Made by a program: the position numbers and the translations under genes
From: Thermoplasmata archaeon
GTDB lineage: Archaea; Thermoplasmatota; Thermoplasmata; Lutacidiplasmatales; UBA184
DNA length: 47,882 bases
NCBI GenBank assembly: GCA_021791335.1
Contig: JAJYWS010000058.1
Span: 1-47,882 of the forward strand
Direction: 5' to 3'
Shown here: piece by piece, positions 16,833 through 25,575 of the stretch
How the letters are laid out: each line of letters starts with the position of its first letter
Position numbering within the stretch: the first letter of the stretch is position 1
Notes under the pieces: model-generated
Seen by the model: only the letters and a program-made list of their open reading frames with translations
The model's database searches: none
What the model was told of the DNA's origin: nothing

Positions 16833-19800
16833 TCAGAGCCGGGGTTCATCGTCGTGCGGTTCGGCCTTCGGGCGCGCCGGACGCTCCGGCTTCGCTGCAG
16901 GGGGACCCGGCCGCTCGGCCACGGGCGTTGGAGGCGGGCTGCCCCGGGAGGCCGCGGGCCGGGCCCCGGCCGGTTTGGAGGGCGCGGGTTCGGGGGCCGG
17001 GCGGGGCCGGGGATTCGACTCCCGTGCCGGCGACTCCGGCCCACTGGGGGCACGGCGGGGGGTCGAAGCGGCCCGTTCGGAGCCGCCGGAGCCGGAGGGG
17101 GCGGCGGGGCGCTTCGTCGGGGAAGCCCGGGGGGCCGGCGGAGGGGCCGGGGGCGAGGCCGCGGGGCGGGGGCGGGGAGCCACCACCCGCGCGCCGCACT
17201 TCGGACAGGTACCGAAATGCTGGATGCAGTGGGCGCAGATCGGAGCCCCACAGGAGTGCTGCACCGTCGCGACCCCACCGCAACCCAGACAGCGGGCCGG
17301 AGGGCCGGGGCGGGCGGCGGAGCGGAGCTCGTGGGCCCCGGGCGGCGAAGGCTCCGCGGCAGCCGCAGGGGCGTTTTCGGGGGCGAAGAAGCGATCCCCG
17401 TCGTCGACCGCCGGCTCGGTCGGCCCGCCCTGGAACTCGGGCGAGTAGCGGCCCAGGTCGAGGGCGGGGAGGGCCGAGTGGCTGGCCGAGCCGGTCTGCT
17501 CGACCCGCTGGAGGATCCGGGCAACGTAGAGCCCGATGCCGAGGTAGCGCACCAGACCGAAGAGGGTGCGCTGCTCCGGGGCCAGCTGGAGCGCCTTGCG
17601 GACGAGCGGTTCCACGGGGACCGGCGGAGCCGGAGGGTCGGTGGCCAGATCGATCTCCAGGACCGCCTTCACGTACCCGAACAACTGCTGCATCTCCGAG
17701 AGCTTCGTCCCCGGAGGGGAGAGCACCGCCACATCGGCGAGCGTCAGGCCCCGGTGCTCGACCCCGGCGGGCCGGCGCTCCAGGGCCGCGACGATCAGCT
17801 GGAAGGAGGCCCGTTCGAGCGCCGCCCACTCGGCGGGGCCGAGGGAGCGCAGGTCCACGCTCGGCACCCGTCCCAGGGACTCCATCACCGAATCCAGGGT
17901 GTCGAGCGGGATCTGGAGCTGGACCAACAGGTCGTTGCGGGTCACCGGGCGGCCGAGCTTGGCTTCCAGGAGCGCCGCCTCCCGCGCGAGCGATTCCACC
18001 CGCTCGTCGCGCAACTGCTCCTCGGCGACGCGGGCGCCGTCCCGGGCCGCTTCGCTGGCGGGATCGAGCTGCTTCGCCCGATCGAAGCTTCGGATCGCAT
18101 CGGCCGCCCGGTGCTCGGAGAGCAACGCGGCTCCGAGCGCCACCCAGACGCTGGCCCGATCGGGAGCGGCCTCGGAGGCGCTGGTCAGGAAGGCGAGGGC
18201 TTCCGCCCCGCGACCGAGTTTCTGCGCCGCGGTAGCCGCCCGGAGGAGCCACTCGACGTTCTTCGGGTTGCCCTTGAGGGCCTTCGCGTAGGCCCGGCCG
18301 GCGGTCGCCCAATCCTCACGGGCAAAGGCGAGGTCGGCCCGGCGCCCCCACAGGGACGCCCCCTCCGGGAAGGCCCCGAGGCCGGCCTCGACGATCGTGA
18401 CCGCCGCGTCCGGGTGGCCGAGTCCGCTCTCGGCTTCGGCTTCGAGGAGGTAGAGGGTCTCGCTCGCCGACCCCGGGGTGATCTGGGTCTTCAGGAACTC
18501 GAGGGCCTCGGCGGCACGTCCCTCGTCGAGCAGGCTCCGCGCCACCCCCTCCCGTGCCGGGACCGACTGGGGATCGTGGGTGAGCCACGCCGTGTACGCC
18601 GCCCGCGCTTCCGCCGGACGTTCGAGCGCGGTGAGGATTTCGGCCCGCAGCGCCCAGCCGTCCGTCGAACCCTCGCCGACCGATCCCTCCTCGAGCGCGA
18701 TCAGGGCCAGGTCGGGTCGGCCGGCGTGGAGCCGGGCCCGGGCGAGCCGGAGGGCCGCGGGGGCCCGCAGCGAAGGGTCAATGCGGGTGGCCTCCTCGAG
18801 CGCGGCCTGGGCCTCCTCGGCCCGACCGAGCCCCAAGGCGAGCTCGCCCTTGAGCAGCAGCAGCTGGGCCCATTCAGGCCCCGGGGGTGAGGGGGCTTCC
18901 AGATCCGAGAGCTCGGTGAGGGCATCGGCCGCCTGCCCCGCGGCGGCCCGGAGCCGGGCGAGTTCGATCAGGGTCGCCCGGTTGGACGGTTCGAGACGAC
19001 GGAGCGCGGTGAGCGAGTAGATCAGTTCCTCCGCGCGGTCCAGCGCCCGGGCGGCATCCGCGCGGAGCCGCCAGGCCGGGAGGAGGCCGCTATCTTCGTG
19101 CAGGAGATCGTCGGCGGTGGCCATCGCGGCCGCCGCCTGGCCGGAGAGGAGGAGCGCCTCGCCGAGCGAGATCCGCCCCGACCGGTCGTGCGGGGCGAGC
19201 GCGAGTCCCTCCCGGTAGGCCGCGATCGCATCGACATAGGCCCCTTGGGCGCGGAGCGCATCGCCGATCGCCCAGCGGGTGCGGGGATCTCCTTCCGCTG
19301 CTTGGACCGCCCGGCGGAACACCGCCATCGCCTCGACCCGACGTCCCTCCTCCAGCAGGAGCTCGCCCTTGCGGCGCAGGTAGAGAGGGTTGCCGGGCTC
19401 CTGGGCCAGGAGAGGTTCCAGCAGGTCCAGCGCGGCGCCCGAACGGTGGAGGTGGCCGAGCGCCTCGATCTCGGCCCAGATGACCTGCGGATCGGTCTCC
19501 CCGGCCCGGATCTTCGGACCGAGCCAGTCATCGATCTCGGCCCAGGCCGACGCGGCGAGCAGCGCCCGGGCGAACTCGGCGCGGATCCCGTCCAGATGCG
19601 CGGCCCCCGGGAGCCGGACGAGTTCACGGTACCGATCGAGGGCCTCGGCGTCGCGATGGAGGAGACGGTCGAGCCGGGCCACCTCGCGCAGGGACTCCGG
19701 GGTCGGGCTCTGGAGGGTATGGAGCCGGTTCCAGGAAGCCAGGGCCGTCTCGGCCCACTCGATCTGGGCCGGGCTCGCGGCGACCGCCTCCCGGGCGCGG

Positions 19801-21266
19801 CGAGCGTAGCAACGGGCCCGGGCCTCGGCGACCTCCGGCCGCTCGGGGAAGTGGTCGTACATCCAGTCGACCGTGGAGACCGCCTCCGCCGGGTCGCCCT
19901 CCGGATCGATCAACCGGAGGGCCTCCTCGCGCAGGGCCGCGTCGTCGGGGTGGGCCTCGAGAAGGTGCGCGCAATCCCGGCGGGCCCGGTCGATCGCGCC
20001 GGCCTCGCGGAGATCCCGGACCTCGGCGGCGGTCGACGCGGGTGGGAGCGCCGCCCACCGGTCGGTGAACCAACCGATCAGCTCCGGGGCGCCGACCTCC
20101 CGGGCGAGCGCGAGCCCCCGTCCGATCGGTTCCGCCGCGGGGTCGGTCGTGGCGACCGCCCGGTACGCTTCCAGGGCGCCGGCCCGGTCGCCGGTCGCCT
20201 CCCGGTCGGCGGCGAGGAGCCGCCAGGTCGGTCCATGGGCGGGGTCCAACGAAAGGCGGGCCTGGGCGGCCCGGATCCGCTCGGCCCGATCCGGCCCGGC
20301 GCCGGCGGCCCGGATCCAAGCGTCCAGGTTGGCGAGGTTGCGGGGGGAAAGCTCGGCGATCCGGTGCCGCAACCGGACCGTGAGGTCCGGGCGGGCGGCT
20401 TCCCACTCGGTCGCCCATCGCTCGAGCTCCGGGAGCTCCTCGGGGGACGCCTCCGGAATCAGGCGGACCGTCTCCGCCACGGCCGAGTCGATCCGGCCGG
20501 CCGCCCGGTCGGCCGCGACGCACCGCCAGGCCGCCGCACGTCCTTGCGGGCCCCCCGACTGACGCAGGGCCTCCAGGCCCTCAAGCGCACCGTCGGGATC
20601 GTTCATCTCCAGGGAGAGGTCCGACCGCAGCAGGGTGATCTCCGGCGCCCGGCCCTCCGCCGGGGCCCAGAGGTCCAGCTGGGCCCGGAGTTCCTTGATC
20701 GGGGTGTGGCCCCGGGCCGCCGACACCAGCGCCTGGACGGCCGGGGCATAGCCGGGACGACCGTTCAGGGCCGCCATCGGAAACCGCGGCTCCGTCGGGT
20801 CGACCGACGCGCAGCGCATCCAGGCTTCGGCGGCGGCCGCGCCGCCCTCGAGTTTCTCCGCGAGCAGGGCCCGGACGACCAGCAGGGGCAACGCGCGGGG
20901 GTGGGCCCGTACGGCCTCCGCCACCGTCGGGAGGATCGTCGCGGGATCCGCGCCCCGCTCCAGTCGGAGCTCCGCCCACCGGGCGGTGGGCACCGGGCTC
21001 GCGGGTGCCTCGGCGCGGGCGAGCTCGGCGACCCGTTCGGCGGCCTCCAGCGCGCCGAGCTCCTGCAACCGGTGGCTCCAGCGGTCGAGAAGGTCGAGCC
21101 GCTGGCCCAAGGAAGGACCGGCGGGCGCCGAAGAGGCCGTGGCCCAACCGTCCAAGAGGACCTTGGATTCCTCCGGAAAGCCGGCCCCCTCGGGCGCGGC
21201 GTCGAGGAGACGGACGAGCGTCGCCCACCGATCGGACGGATCGGTACCGGTCGAGGAAACGGTCAT
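16833..21266 (-). CDS. Giant TPR-repeat protein with C-terminal zinc ribbon
   Basis: The protein has 1477 residues. Residues ~10-1180 are almost entirely TPR-like helical pairs (recurrent A..W.....A.......P motifs, for example WRLLAADREATGDRAGALEAY). A further helical domain precedes a zinc ribbon at ~1320-1360 (CLGCGG ... CGAPICAHC ... CPKCG). The last ~115 residues are Pro/Ala/Arg/Lys-rich and probably disordered. Such proteins are usually scaffolds for protein complexes; the partner is unknown. ATG 21266 is preferred to an upstream start because a TATA-like element lies 26-34 nt before it. Confidence 0.85.
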   Translation of the reverse strand: MTVSSTGTDPSDRWATLVRLLDAAPEGAGFPEESKVLLDGWATASSAPAGPSLGQRLDLLDRWSHRLQELGALEAAERVAELARAEAPASPVPTARWAELRLERGADPATILPTVAEAVRAHPRALPLLVVRALLAEKLEGGAAAAEAWMRCASVDPTEPRFPMAALNGRPGYAPAVQALVSAARGHTPIKELRAQLDLWAPAEGRAPEITLLRSDLSLEMNDPDGALEGLEALRQSGGPQGRAAAWRCVAADRAAGRIDSAVAETVRLIPEASPEELPELERWATEWEAARPDLTVRLRHRIAELSPRNLANLDAWIRAAGAGPDRAERIRAAQARLSLDPAHGPTWRLLAADREATGDRAGALEAYRAVATTDPAAEPIGRGLALAREVGAPELIGWFTDRWAALPPASTAAEVRDLREAGAIDRARRDCAHLLEAHPDDAALREEALRLIDPEGDPAEAVSTVDWMYDHFPERPEVAEARARCYARRAREAVAASPAQIEWAETALASWNRLHTLQSPTPESLREVARLDRLLHRDAEALDRYRELVRLPGAAHLDGIRAEFARALLAASAWAEIDDWLGPKIRAGETDPQVIWAEIEALGHLHRSGAALDLLEPLLAQEPGNPLYLRRKGELLLEEGRRVEAMAVFRRAVQAAEGDPRTRWAIGDALRAQGAYVDAIAAYREGLALAPHDRSGRISLGEALLLSGQAAAAMATADDLLHEDSGLLPAWRLRADAARALDRAEELIYSLTALRRLEPSNRATLIELARLRAAAGQAADALTELSDLEAPSPPGPEWAQLLLLKGELALGLGRAEEAQAALEEATRIDPSLRAPAALRLARARLHAGRPDLALIALEEGSVGEGSTDGWALRAEILTALERPAEARAAYTAWLTHDPQSVPAREGVARSLLDEGRAAEALEFLKTQITPGSASETLYLLEAEAESGLGHPDAAVTIVEAGLGAFPEGASLWGRRADLAFAREDWATAGRAYAKALKGNPKNVEWLLRAATAAQKLGRGAEALAFLTSASEAAPDRASVWVALGAALLSEHRAADAIRSFDRAKQLDPASEAARDGARVAEEQLRDERVESLAREAALLEAKLGRPVTRNDLLVQLQIPLDTLDSVMESLGRVPSVDLRSLGPAEWAALERASFQLIVAALERRPAGVEHRGLTLADVAVLSPPGTKLSEMQQLFGYVKAVLEIDLATDPPAPPVPVEPLVRKALQLAPEQRTLFGLVRYLGIGLYVARILQRVEQTGSASHSALPALDLGRYSPEFQGGPTEPAVDDGDRFFAPENAPAAAAEPSPPGAHELRSAARPGPPARCLGCGGVATVQHSCGAPICAHCIQHFGTCPKCGARVVAPRPRPAASPPAPPPAPRASPTKRPAAPSGSGGSERAASTPRRAPSGPESPARESNPRPRPAPEPAPSKPAGARPAASRGSPPPTPVAERPGPPAAKPERPARPKAEPHDDEPRL

Positions 21267-21291
21267 CCCGAGAGGGCAACCGCGGGCCTCG

Positions 21292-21300
21292 GTTAAATAG
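21292..21300 (-). promoter_or_regulatory. TATA-like element of the TPR gene
   Basis: CTATTTAAC on the minus strand sits 26-34 nt upstream of ATG 21266. The divergent HD gene has its own element (GCTTATCC, 21343-21350). Confidence 0.6.
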
Positions 21301-21373
21301 ATTCGGCGGAACCGGCAACCCACCGTCCACCGGCCGGCCGACGCTTATCCGCAACCGAGCGCTGCCCGGGACC

Positions 21374-22648
21374 GTGCCGACCTCCCCGGCCCGATCCCGG
21401 CGTCGCAAGTCGATCTTCGATCCGGTCCATGGCCCCATCCACTTCGACTCCGAGATGCTCCCCCTGCTCGGAAGCGCGGCGGTCCAGCGGCTCTGGGGCG
21501 TCCGGCAGACCGGCTTCGCGCACCTCGTCTTTCCGGGGGCGAACCACACCCGGCTCGAGCACTCCCTGGGCGCCTACTGGACGGCCCGCGGCATGGCCGA
21601 GGCGATCGGACTCTCGACCGAGGAGCGGAACGTGGTGGCGGCGGCCGGCCTCCTCCACGACATCGGACACCCCCCGTTCTCCCACACCCTCGACGGGCCG
21701 ATCGCCGAGGCCCTCGGTGCGACCCACGAGGGGATCGGCCGGGCGCTCGTCCTCGGCCGCGCCGGCCCGGGGGTTCCCGCCGACGCCCGGCTGCGGGAGG
21801 CGCTGGAAGGGGCCGGGATCTCGCCGGCCGCGGTCGCCGACCTCATCGACCCGCCTCCCCGGACCGAGCGGCGACCGCTCCTCCGGCAGCTGCTGCACGG
21901 CGCCATCGATGCCGACCGGATCGACTACCTGCAGCGCGATGCCCACTACACGGGGGTGGCCCACGGCTTCATCGACGCGGCGCGGCTGCTCGCGACCATC
22001 GACCAGCGGCGGGGCCGGCTGGTCTTTGCCTCGAAGGGGCGCAGCGCCATCGAGGGGTTTCGGGTCGGCCGGGCGCTGATGTACGCGAGCGTCTACTACC
22101 ACAAGACCGTCCGGGCGGCCGAAACGATGGCCCAGGCGGCGGTCGAACGGTCGGACGACTTCGGCTCCCGGGCCCACTCGTGGGTTCGGGCCACGGACGG
22201 GGAGCTTCTGACCCGGCTCGAGACGGAAGGGGGCCTGCCCGGCGAGCTCGTCCGCGGCCTGATCGAGCGCCGCCTCTACAAGCGGATCTACAGCGGACCG
22301 GGTCCGACCGACCCCGGCGAGACCGAGGCCCTGGCCCAGGGGCCGGCCCGCCGGGCCCTCGAGGACGCCTGGGCCGACCGTGCGGGGGCCCCGCCGGGAT
22401 CGCTGCTGATCGACCCCGCGGCGCTGCTCGAGCACCGACAGGGCCACCCGGAGTGGGCGGAGGTCGCCCTCGCGGTGGACGGACGGATCGAGTTCCCGTT
22501 CCGCCGGTCGCCGGTCGCCCGGTTCTGGGGGGATGGAGAACCGGCCGTCGCCGAAGTGGCGGTCTATGCGGACCGGCGGTGGCGCGCACGGCTCGAACGT
22601 CGCGGCCCCGCCTGGAGCCGGGGACCTCCGGGCCGGGCGAACGGTTAA
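21374..22648 (+). CDS. HD-domain phosphohydrolase (COG1078/SAMHD1-like)
   Basis: The 424-residue protein contains the HD metal-site residues in order: TRLEHSLG (His), GLLHDIGHPPFSH (HD) and DADRIDYLQRD (Asp), as in the dGTPase/SAMHD1-like HD superfamily that hydrolyses dNTPs or other phosphoesters. IFDPVHGPIHFD at the N-terminus is a hallmark of this subgroup. GTG 21374 is chosen from a TATA-like element 24-31 nt upstream. The actual substrate is unknown. Confidence 0.9.
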   Translation: MPTSPARSRRRKSIFDPVHGPIHFDSEMLPLLGSAAVQRLWGVRQTGFAHLVFPGANHTRLEHSLGAYWTARGMAEAIGLSTEERNVVAAAGLLHDIGHPPFSHTLDGPIAEALGATHEGIGRALVLGRAGPGVPADARLREALEGAGISPAAVADLIDPPPRTERRPLLRQLLHGAIDADRIDYLQRDAHYTGVAHGFIDAARLLATIDQRRGRLVFASKGRSAIEGFRVGRALMYASVYYHKTVRAAETMAQAAVERSDDFGSRAHSWVRATDGELLTRLETEGGLPGELVRGLIERRLYKRIYSGPGPTDPGETEALAQGPARRALEDAWADRAGAPPGSLLIDPAALLEHRQGHPEWAEVALAVDGRIEFPFRRSPVARFWGDGEPAVAEVAVYADRRWRARLERRGPAWSRGPPGRANG

Positions 22649-22672
22649 CTCCGCGCCGACCTCTCGGAGTTT

Positions 22673-23728
22673 GTGCAGGTCGTCCTGGTCGGCACCGGGG
22701 TGGAACCGATCCCCCCGACCGGTTACGGCGGGGTCGAGCGGAGCCTCGCGGAGTATGCCGAGGCCCTGCGGAGGGCCGGCCACGCCGTACGCATCGTCCA
22801 GACGATCCGCCGTCGGCGCCCGATCGACGAGTACTGGTTTGCCTGGGAGCTGGGCGCCCTGACCGTGCGCCCGGGGGAGGAGGTCCTCCATGCGTCGACG
22901 CCGGTGGTCGCGAACCGGCTCGCCCAGCGGCATCTGCCGTACGTCTACACCACCCATTCCCGCCACTGGTTCCTCGCCCGGGGCCTCACGGACCGGTGGG
23001 GCGCCTTTCTCGAACGCCGGGCGGTCGCTCGATCGTTCACCACCGTCGCGCTGACGCCGCGGCTCGCTGAGACGATCACCCGTCGCCTCCCCGAACGCTC
23101 CCGTCCCCCCCTGACGGTGATCCCTCTCGGGGTCGATTCGGAGCGTTTCCGTCCGGGCCCAACGCCCGGAGATCCGACGATCGCGCTCGGGGTCGGCGCG
23201 GTCATTCCGGCGAAGCGCTGGGAGGTCGCGGCCGCCGCCCTGCGCGGCACCCGGATCCGGCTGCGCCTCGTCGGACCGACGCCCGATCCGGCCCTCGCCC
23301 GTCGGCTAAGGGAGAGCGGTCCGGTCGATCTGCTCGGGGAGGTCCCGGACGAACGGCTGGTCGGGGAGTACCAAGCGGCCGGGATGCTCCTCCACCCAAG
23401 CGGGGTCGAGCTCTTGCCGGGGGTCGTGCTCCAAGCGTTCGCCTGCGGACTTCCGGTCCTCGGAGGTCCGGCGCTGGCCGGCCTCGTGCACGACGGGGTC
23501 GACGGCCGGCTTCTGCCCGGGCCGGACCCGGCACAGCCCCATCGGGAGGTCGACGAGTGGCGGGCGGCGGCGGTCGCCCTCGCGGAATCGGCGGCCACGC
23601 GCCGGGCCTGGGGACAGGCCGGCCGGCTTCGGGCGCAGACCGAGTTCACCTGGAGCTCCGTGGTCGAGCGCCACCGGCCGATCTACGAGCAGCTGCTCCG
23701 GGCCCCGACCCTCCCCCGCAAGCGCTAA
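22673..23728 (+). CDS. Glycosyltransferase, GT4 family
   Basis: The 351-residue GT-B protein has the donor-domain GT4 signature: ALGVGAVIPAKRWEVAAAAL, the E-x7-E-like segment GVELLPGVVLQAFACGLPVLGG, and the N-terminal GYGGVERSLAEYAEALRRAGH acceptor fold. It probably transfers a sugar from a nucleotide-sugar to a lipid or glycan; specificity is unknown. GTG 22673 fits a TATA-like GGTTAACT (22643-22650) that overlaps the stop codon of the HD gene. Confidence 0.88.
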   Translation: MQVVLVGTGVEPIPPTGYGGVERSLAEYAEALRRAGHAVRIVQTIRRRRPIDEYWFAWELGALTVRPGEEVLHASTPVVANRLAQRHLPYVYTTHSRHWFLARGLTDRWGAFLERRAVARSFTTVALTPRLAETITRRLPERSRPPLTVIPLGVDSERFRPGPTPGDPTIALGVGAVIPAKRWEVAAAALRGTRIRLRLVGPTPDPALARRLRESGPVDLLGEVPDERLVGEYQAAGMLLHPSGVELLPGVVLQAFACGLPVLGGPALAGLVHDGVDGRLLPGPDPAQPHREVDEWRAAAVALAESAATRRAWGQAGRLRAQTEFTWSSVVERHRPIYEQLLRAPTLPRKR

Positions 23729-23752
23729 TAGAGTTCGGCCCCCGGCGGAGCG

Positions 23753-24796
23753 ATGACCGCCGCTTACCGGGCCGGTGTCGACCGGATGCGCGCCCTCGCG
23801 CTGGAGTTTCCCCGGCAGTTGGAGGAGGGTTACCGCGCGGGCCGGGAGCTCGACCTGGGTCCGTTTCCGGGGGCGACGACCCTCCGGGCGGTTGGAATGG
23901 GAGGCTCGGCGATCGCGGTCGACCTCGCCCGGATCCTGATCGATGCCGAGACGCCGCTCCACCTCGCCCTGCAGCGCAGTCCGGTGCTCCCCCGGGGGCT
24001 GGGCCCGGGCGACCTCATCCTCCTCGTCAGCTACAGCGGCAACACCTGGGAGACGCTCGAGGCGTACAAGGAGGCGGGGCGCCGGGGGGCCCGGCGGGTC
24101 GTCCTGTCGTCGGGCGGAGAGCTGACCGACCGGGCCGAGCGCGATCATGCCCCGCTCGTGGTGCTCCCGCCGGGTCTCCCGCCGCGGTCGACCGCGGCCT
24201 TCCAGCTCGGCAGCCTCCTCGGCGCCTTCGATTCCGCCTTCGCCGAATCCAACGAGGCCCGGATCCGCCGGGCGGCCGAGAGGGTCCGCGCCCAGGGCCG
24301 CGCATGGACGGCGCGTAACGGCCCCGCCCACCGGCTCGCCCAGGCGATCGGGCGGGCCGTTCCGGTGATCTATACCGACAGCCAGTTTTCCCCGGTGGCC
24401 CGGCGGTGGTCGACCCAGGTCGAGGAGAACGCGAAGCGGGTCGCCTTCTTCGACGAGGTGCCGGAGATCCTCCACAACGCGCTGGTCGGTTGGGATGCCA
24501 CCGGGCGGCTCGCCGCCCGCCGGTTCGCCCCGGTCCTGCTCCACCGCTCGGGGGTCCCCCCGCTGACCCTCCGGGGATTCACCCACCTCGCCCAGGTGCT
24601 CGGGCGGAAGGAGGCGCGGTTGGTGGAAACGACGATCCCCGGCGACGATCTGCTCGAGCAGGTGGCGCTCGCCACCGCCCTCGGCGACCACGTGAGCCTT
24701 CATCTCGCCGAGGCGGCCCGCGTCGACCCGTATCCGGTCGAATCGATCGTGCGGCTCAAGGCCGCGCTCGGTGGGCCGGGACGCCGCCGCCGCTGA
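23753..24796 (+). CDS. Bifunctional phosphoglucose/phosphomannose isomerase (SIS domain)
   Basis: The 347-residue protein belongs to the archaeal PGI/PMI family, which interconverts fructose-6-P with glucose-6-P and mannose-6-P. Two SIS domains are visible: AVGMGGSAIAVDLAR and LVSYSGNTWETLEAYKEA in the first, and VEENAKRVAFFDEVPEILHNALVGW in the second (the ENxKxxxxxxxxPExxHN segment holds the catalytic Glu and His). ATG 23753 is preceded by CTAATAGAG (23725-23733), overlapping the previous stop codon, at 20-28 nt. The phosphohexomutase at 40030 is a likely pathway partner. Confidence 0.93.
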   Translation: MTAAYRAGVDRMRALALEFPRQLEEGYRAGRELDLGPFPGATTLRAVGMGGSAIAVDLARILIDAETPLHLALQRSPVLPRGLGPGDLILLVSYSGNTWETLEAYKEAGRRGARRVVLSSGGELTDRAERDHAPLVVLPPGLPPRSTAAFQLGSLLGAFDSAFAESNEARIRRAAERVRAQGRAWTARNGPAHRLAQAIGRAVPVIYTDSQFSPVARRWSTQVEENAKRVAFFDEVPEILHNALVGWDATGRLAARRFAPVLLHRSGVPPLTLRGFTHLAQVLGRKEARLVETTIPGDDLLEQVALATALGDHVSLHLAEAARVDPYPVESIVRLKAALGGPGRRRR

Positions 24797-24802
24797 ACGA
24801 AT

Positions 24803-24811
24803 AGTTATTAT
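24803..24811 (+). promoter_or_regulatory. TATA-like element of tRNA-Ser(CGA)
   Basis: AGTTATTAT lies 25-33 nt upstream of the tRNA 5' end and just after the PGI/PMI stop codon. Confidence 0.6.
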
Positions 24812-24835
24812 CTCCCCCCTCTTCGGCACGGCGGT

Positions 24836-24955
24836 GCTGAGGTAGCCTAGCTCGGCCAAGGCGCCAGATTCGAGATCTGGTGGTGCGTATGCATCGCGGG
24901 AGTTCAAAGGGCGCGCAGGACCCGCTGCGGTCGCCGGAGAGTCTCCCCCTCAGCG
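24836..24955 (+). tRNA. tRNA-Ser (anticodon CGA) with 33-nt T-loop intron
   Basis: Exons are 24836-24908 and 24942-24955, the intron 24909-24941. The acceptor GCTGAGG pairs perfectly with CCTCAGC (24948-24954), discriminator G is 24955. The anticodon stem CCAGA/TCTGG encloses loop TTCGAGA with anticodon CGA at 24871-24873. The long variable arm fits Ser. The T-stem GGGAG (24898-24902) pairs with CTCCC (24943-24947). The T-loop TTCAAA|T is split at 59/60. The intron forms GGCG/CGCC plus CGCAG/CTGCG. Its 3' GGAG (24936-24939) opposes loop TTCA (24903-24906), giving 3-nt bulges AA|G and AG|T. CCA is not encoded. Confidence 0.93.
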
Positions 24956-24972
24956 CCTCCGCCGCCCGCCTC

Positions 24973-25185
24973 ATTCCGGTCGACCTCGAGGTCACCCGCG
25001 CCGGCCGTTCGATCGACCACCACCTGGAGCTCCCTGCCGGGACCCGGGTGCGGGACGCGCTCCGGAGGATCGACCTGCCCCCCGAAGGCTGCCTGGTTCT
25101 GGACGACGGCCGCTCCCTCCCCCTCGATGCCCCGCTCGATCGCCCGCGTCGTCTCCAAATCGTGCCGACCCACTCCGGGGGTTAG
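24973..25185 (+). CDS. ThiS/MoaD-like ubiquitin-fold protein ending in Gly-Gly
   Basis: This ~70-residue beta-grasp protein has LELPAGTRVRDALRRIDLPPEGCLVLDDGRSLPLDAPL and ends PTHSGG, the terminal Gly-Gly used for adenylation and sulfur transfer or protein conjugation (ThiS, MoaD, SAMP). By alignment to the family the protein should start near 24973, where the codon is ATT; no ATG, GTG or TTG lies in frame between the tRNA-Ser 3' end (24955) and there. The only upstream in-frame starts are inside the tRNA gene. It may be transcribed with the tRNA and start at a non-canonical codon. Confidence 0.68.
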   Translation: MPVDLEVTRAGRSIDHHLELPAGTRVRDALRRIDLPPEGCLVLDDGRSLPLDAPLDRPRRLQIVPTHSGG

Positions 25186-25260
25186 CCTACCCCCCCCGAG
25201 CCTGGGCCGCGTCGACCGAAGGGGAAGCCTCGAGAGGGCCGCCGGTCGGCAAGGTAAAGT

Positions 25261-25269
25261 GTTTAAATA
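25261..25269 (+). promoter_or_regulatory. Strong TATA box of gar1-tfb
   Basis: GTTTAAATA lies 25-33 nt upstream of the TTG start of gar1, with a purine-rich BRE-like AAAGT just before it. It is among the clearest TATA boxes in the window. Confidence 0.7.
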
Positions 25270-25293
25270 TCGTGGTGACATGCGGTATATTAC

Positions 25294-25563
25294 TTGTCGC
25301 TGGACGAGCGTCGCACGGCATCGCGAGTCACGGGTCGGATTCTCGCGATTACTCCGAAGGGGAGCCTCACCGTGCGCTCCGACGGCCCCGCCTATCCGAG
25401 AGAAGGCACGATCGTCGGAGTCCCCCGCCGATCCTTCGAGGGCAAGGTGGTCCGGATCTTCGGGCCGGTCGCCCGCCCGTACTGGAGCGTCCGGCCCCGG
25501 CAGGTTCCCTCGGTGGACGAGGCGGTGGCCCTGCTCGGCTCCACCCTCGAGCCGATCCGCTAG
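25294..25563 (+). CDS. gar1: H/ACA RNA-protein complex component Gar1
   Basis: The 89-residue protein works in archaeal H/ACA snoRNPs that guide pseudouridylation; Gar1 binds Cbf5 and promotes turnover. The Gar1 core is visible: GRILAITPKGSLTVRSDGP, EGTIVGV, GKVVRIFGPVARPYWSV. A TTG start is taken because it sits at leaderless spacing from the TATA box. It is directly followed by tfb, a pairing widespread in archaea. Confidence 0.88.
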   Translation: MSLDERRTASRVTGRILAITPKGSLTVRSDGPAYPREGTIVGVPRRSFEGKVVRIFGPVARPYWSVRPRQVPSVDEAVALLGSTLEPIR

Positions 25564-25575
25564 GAGGACTCATCC

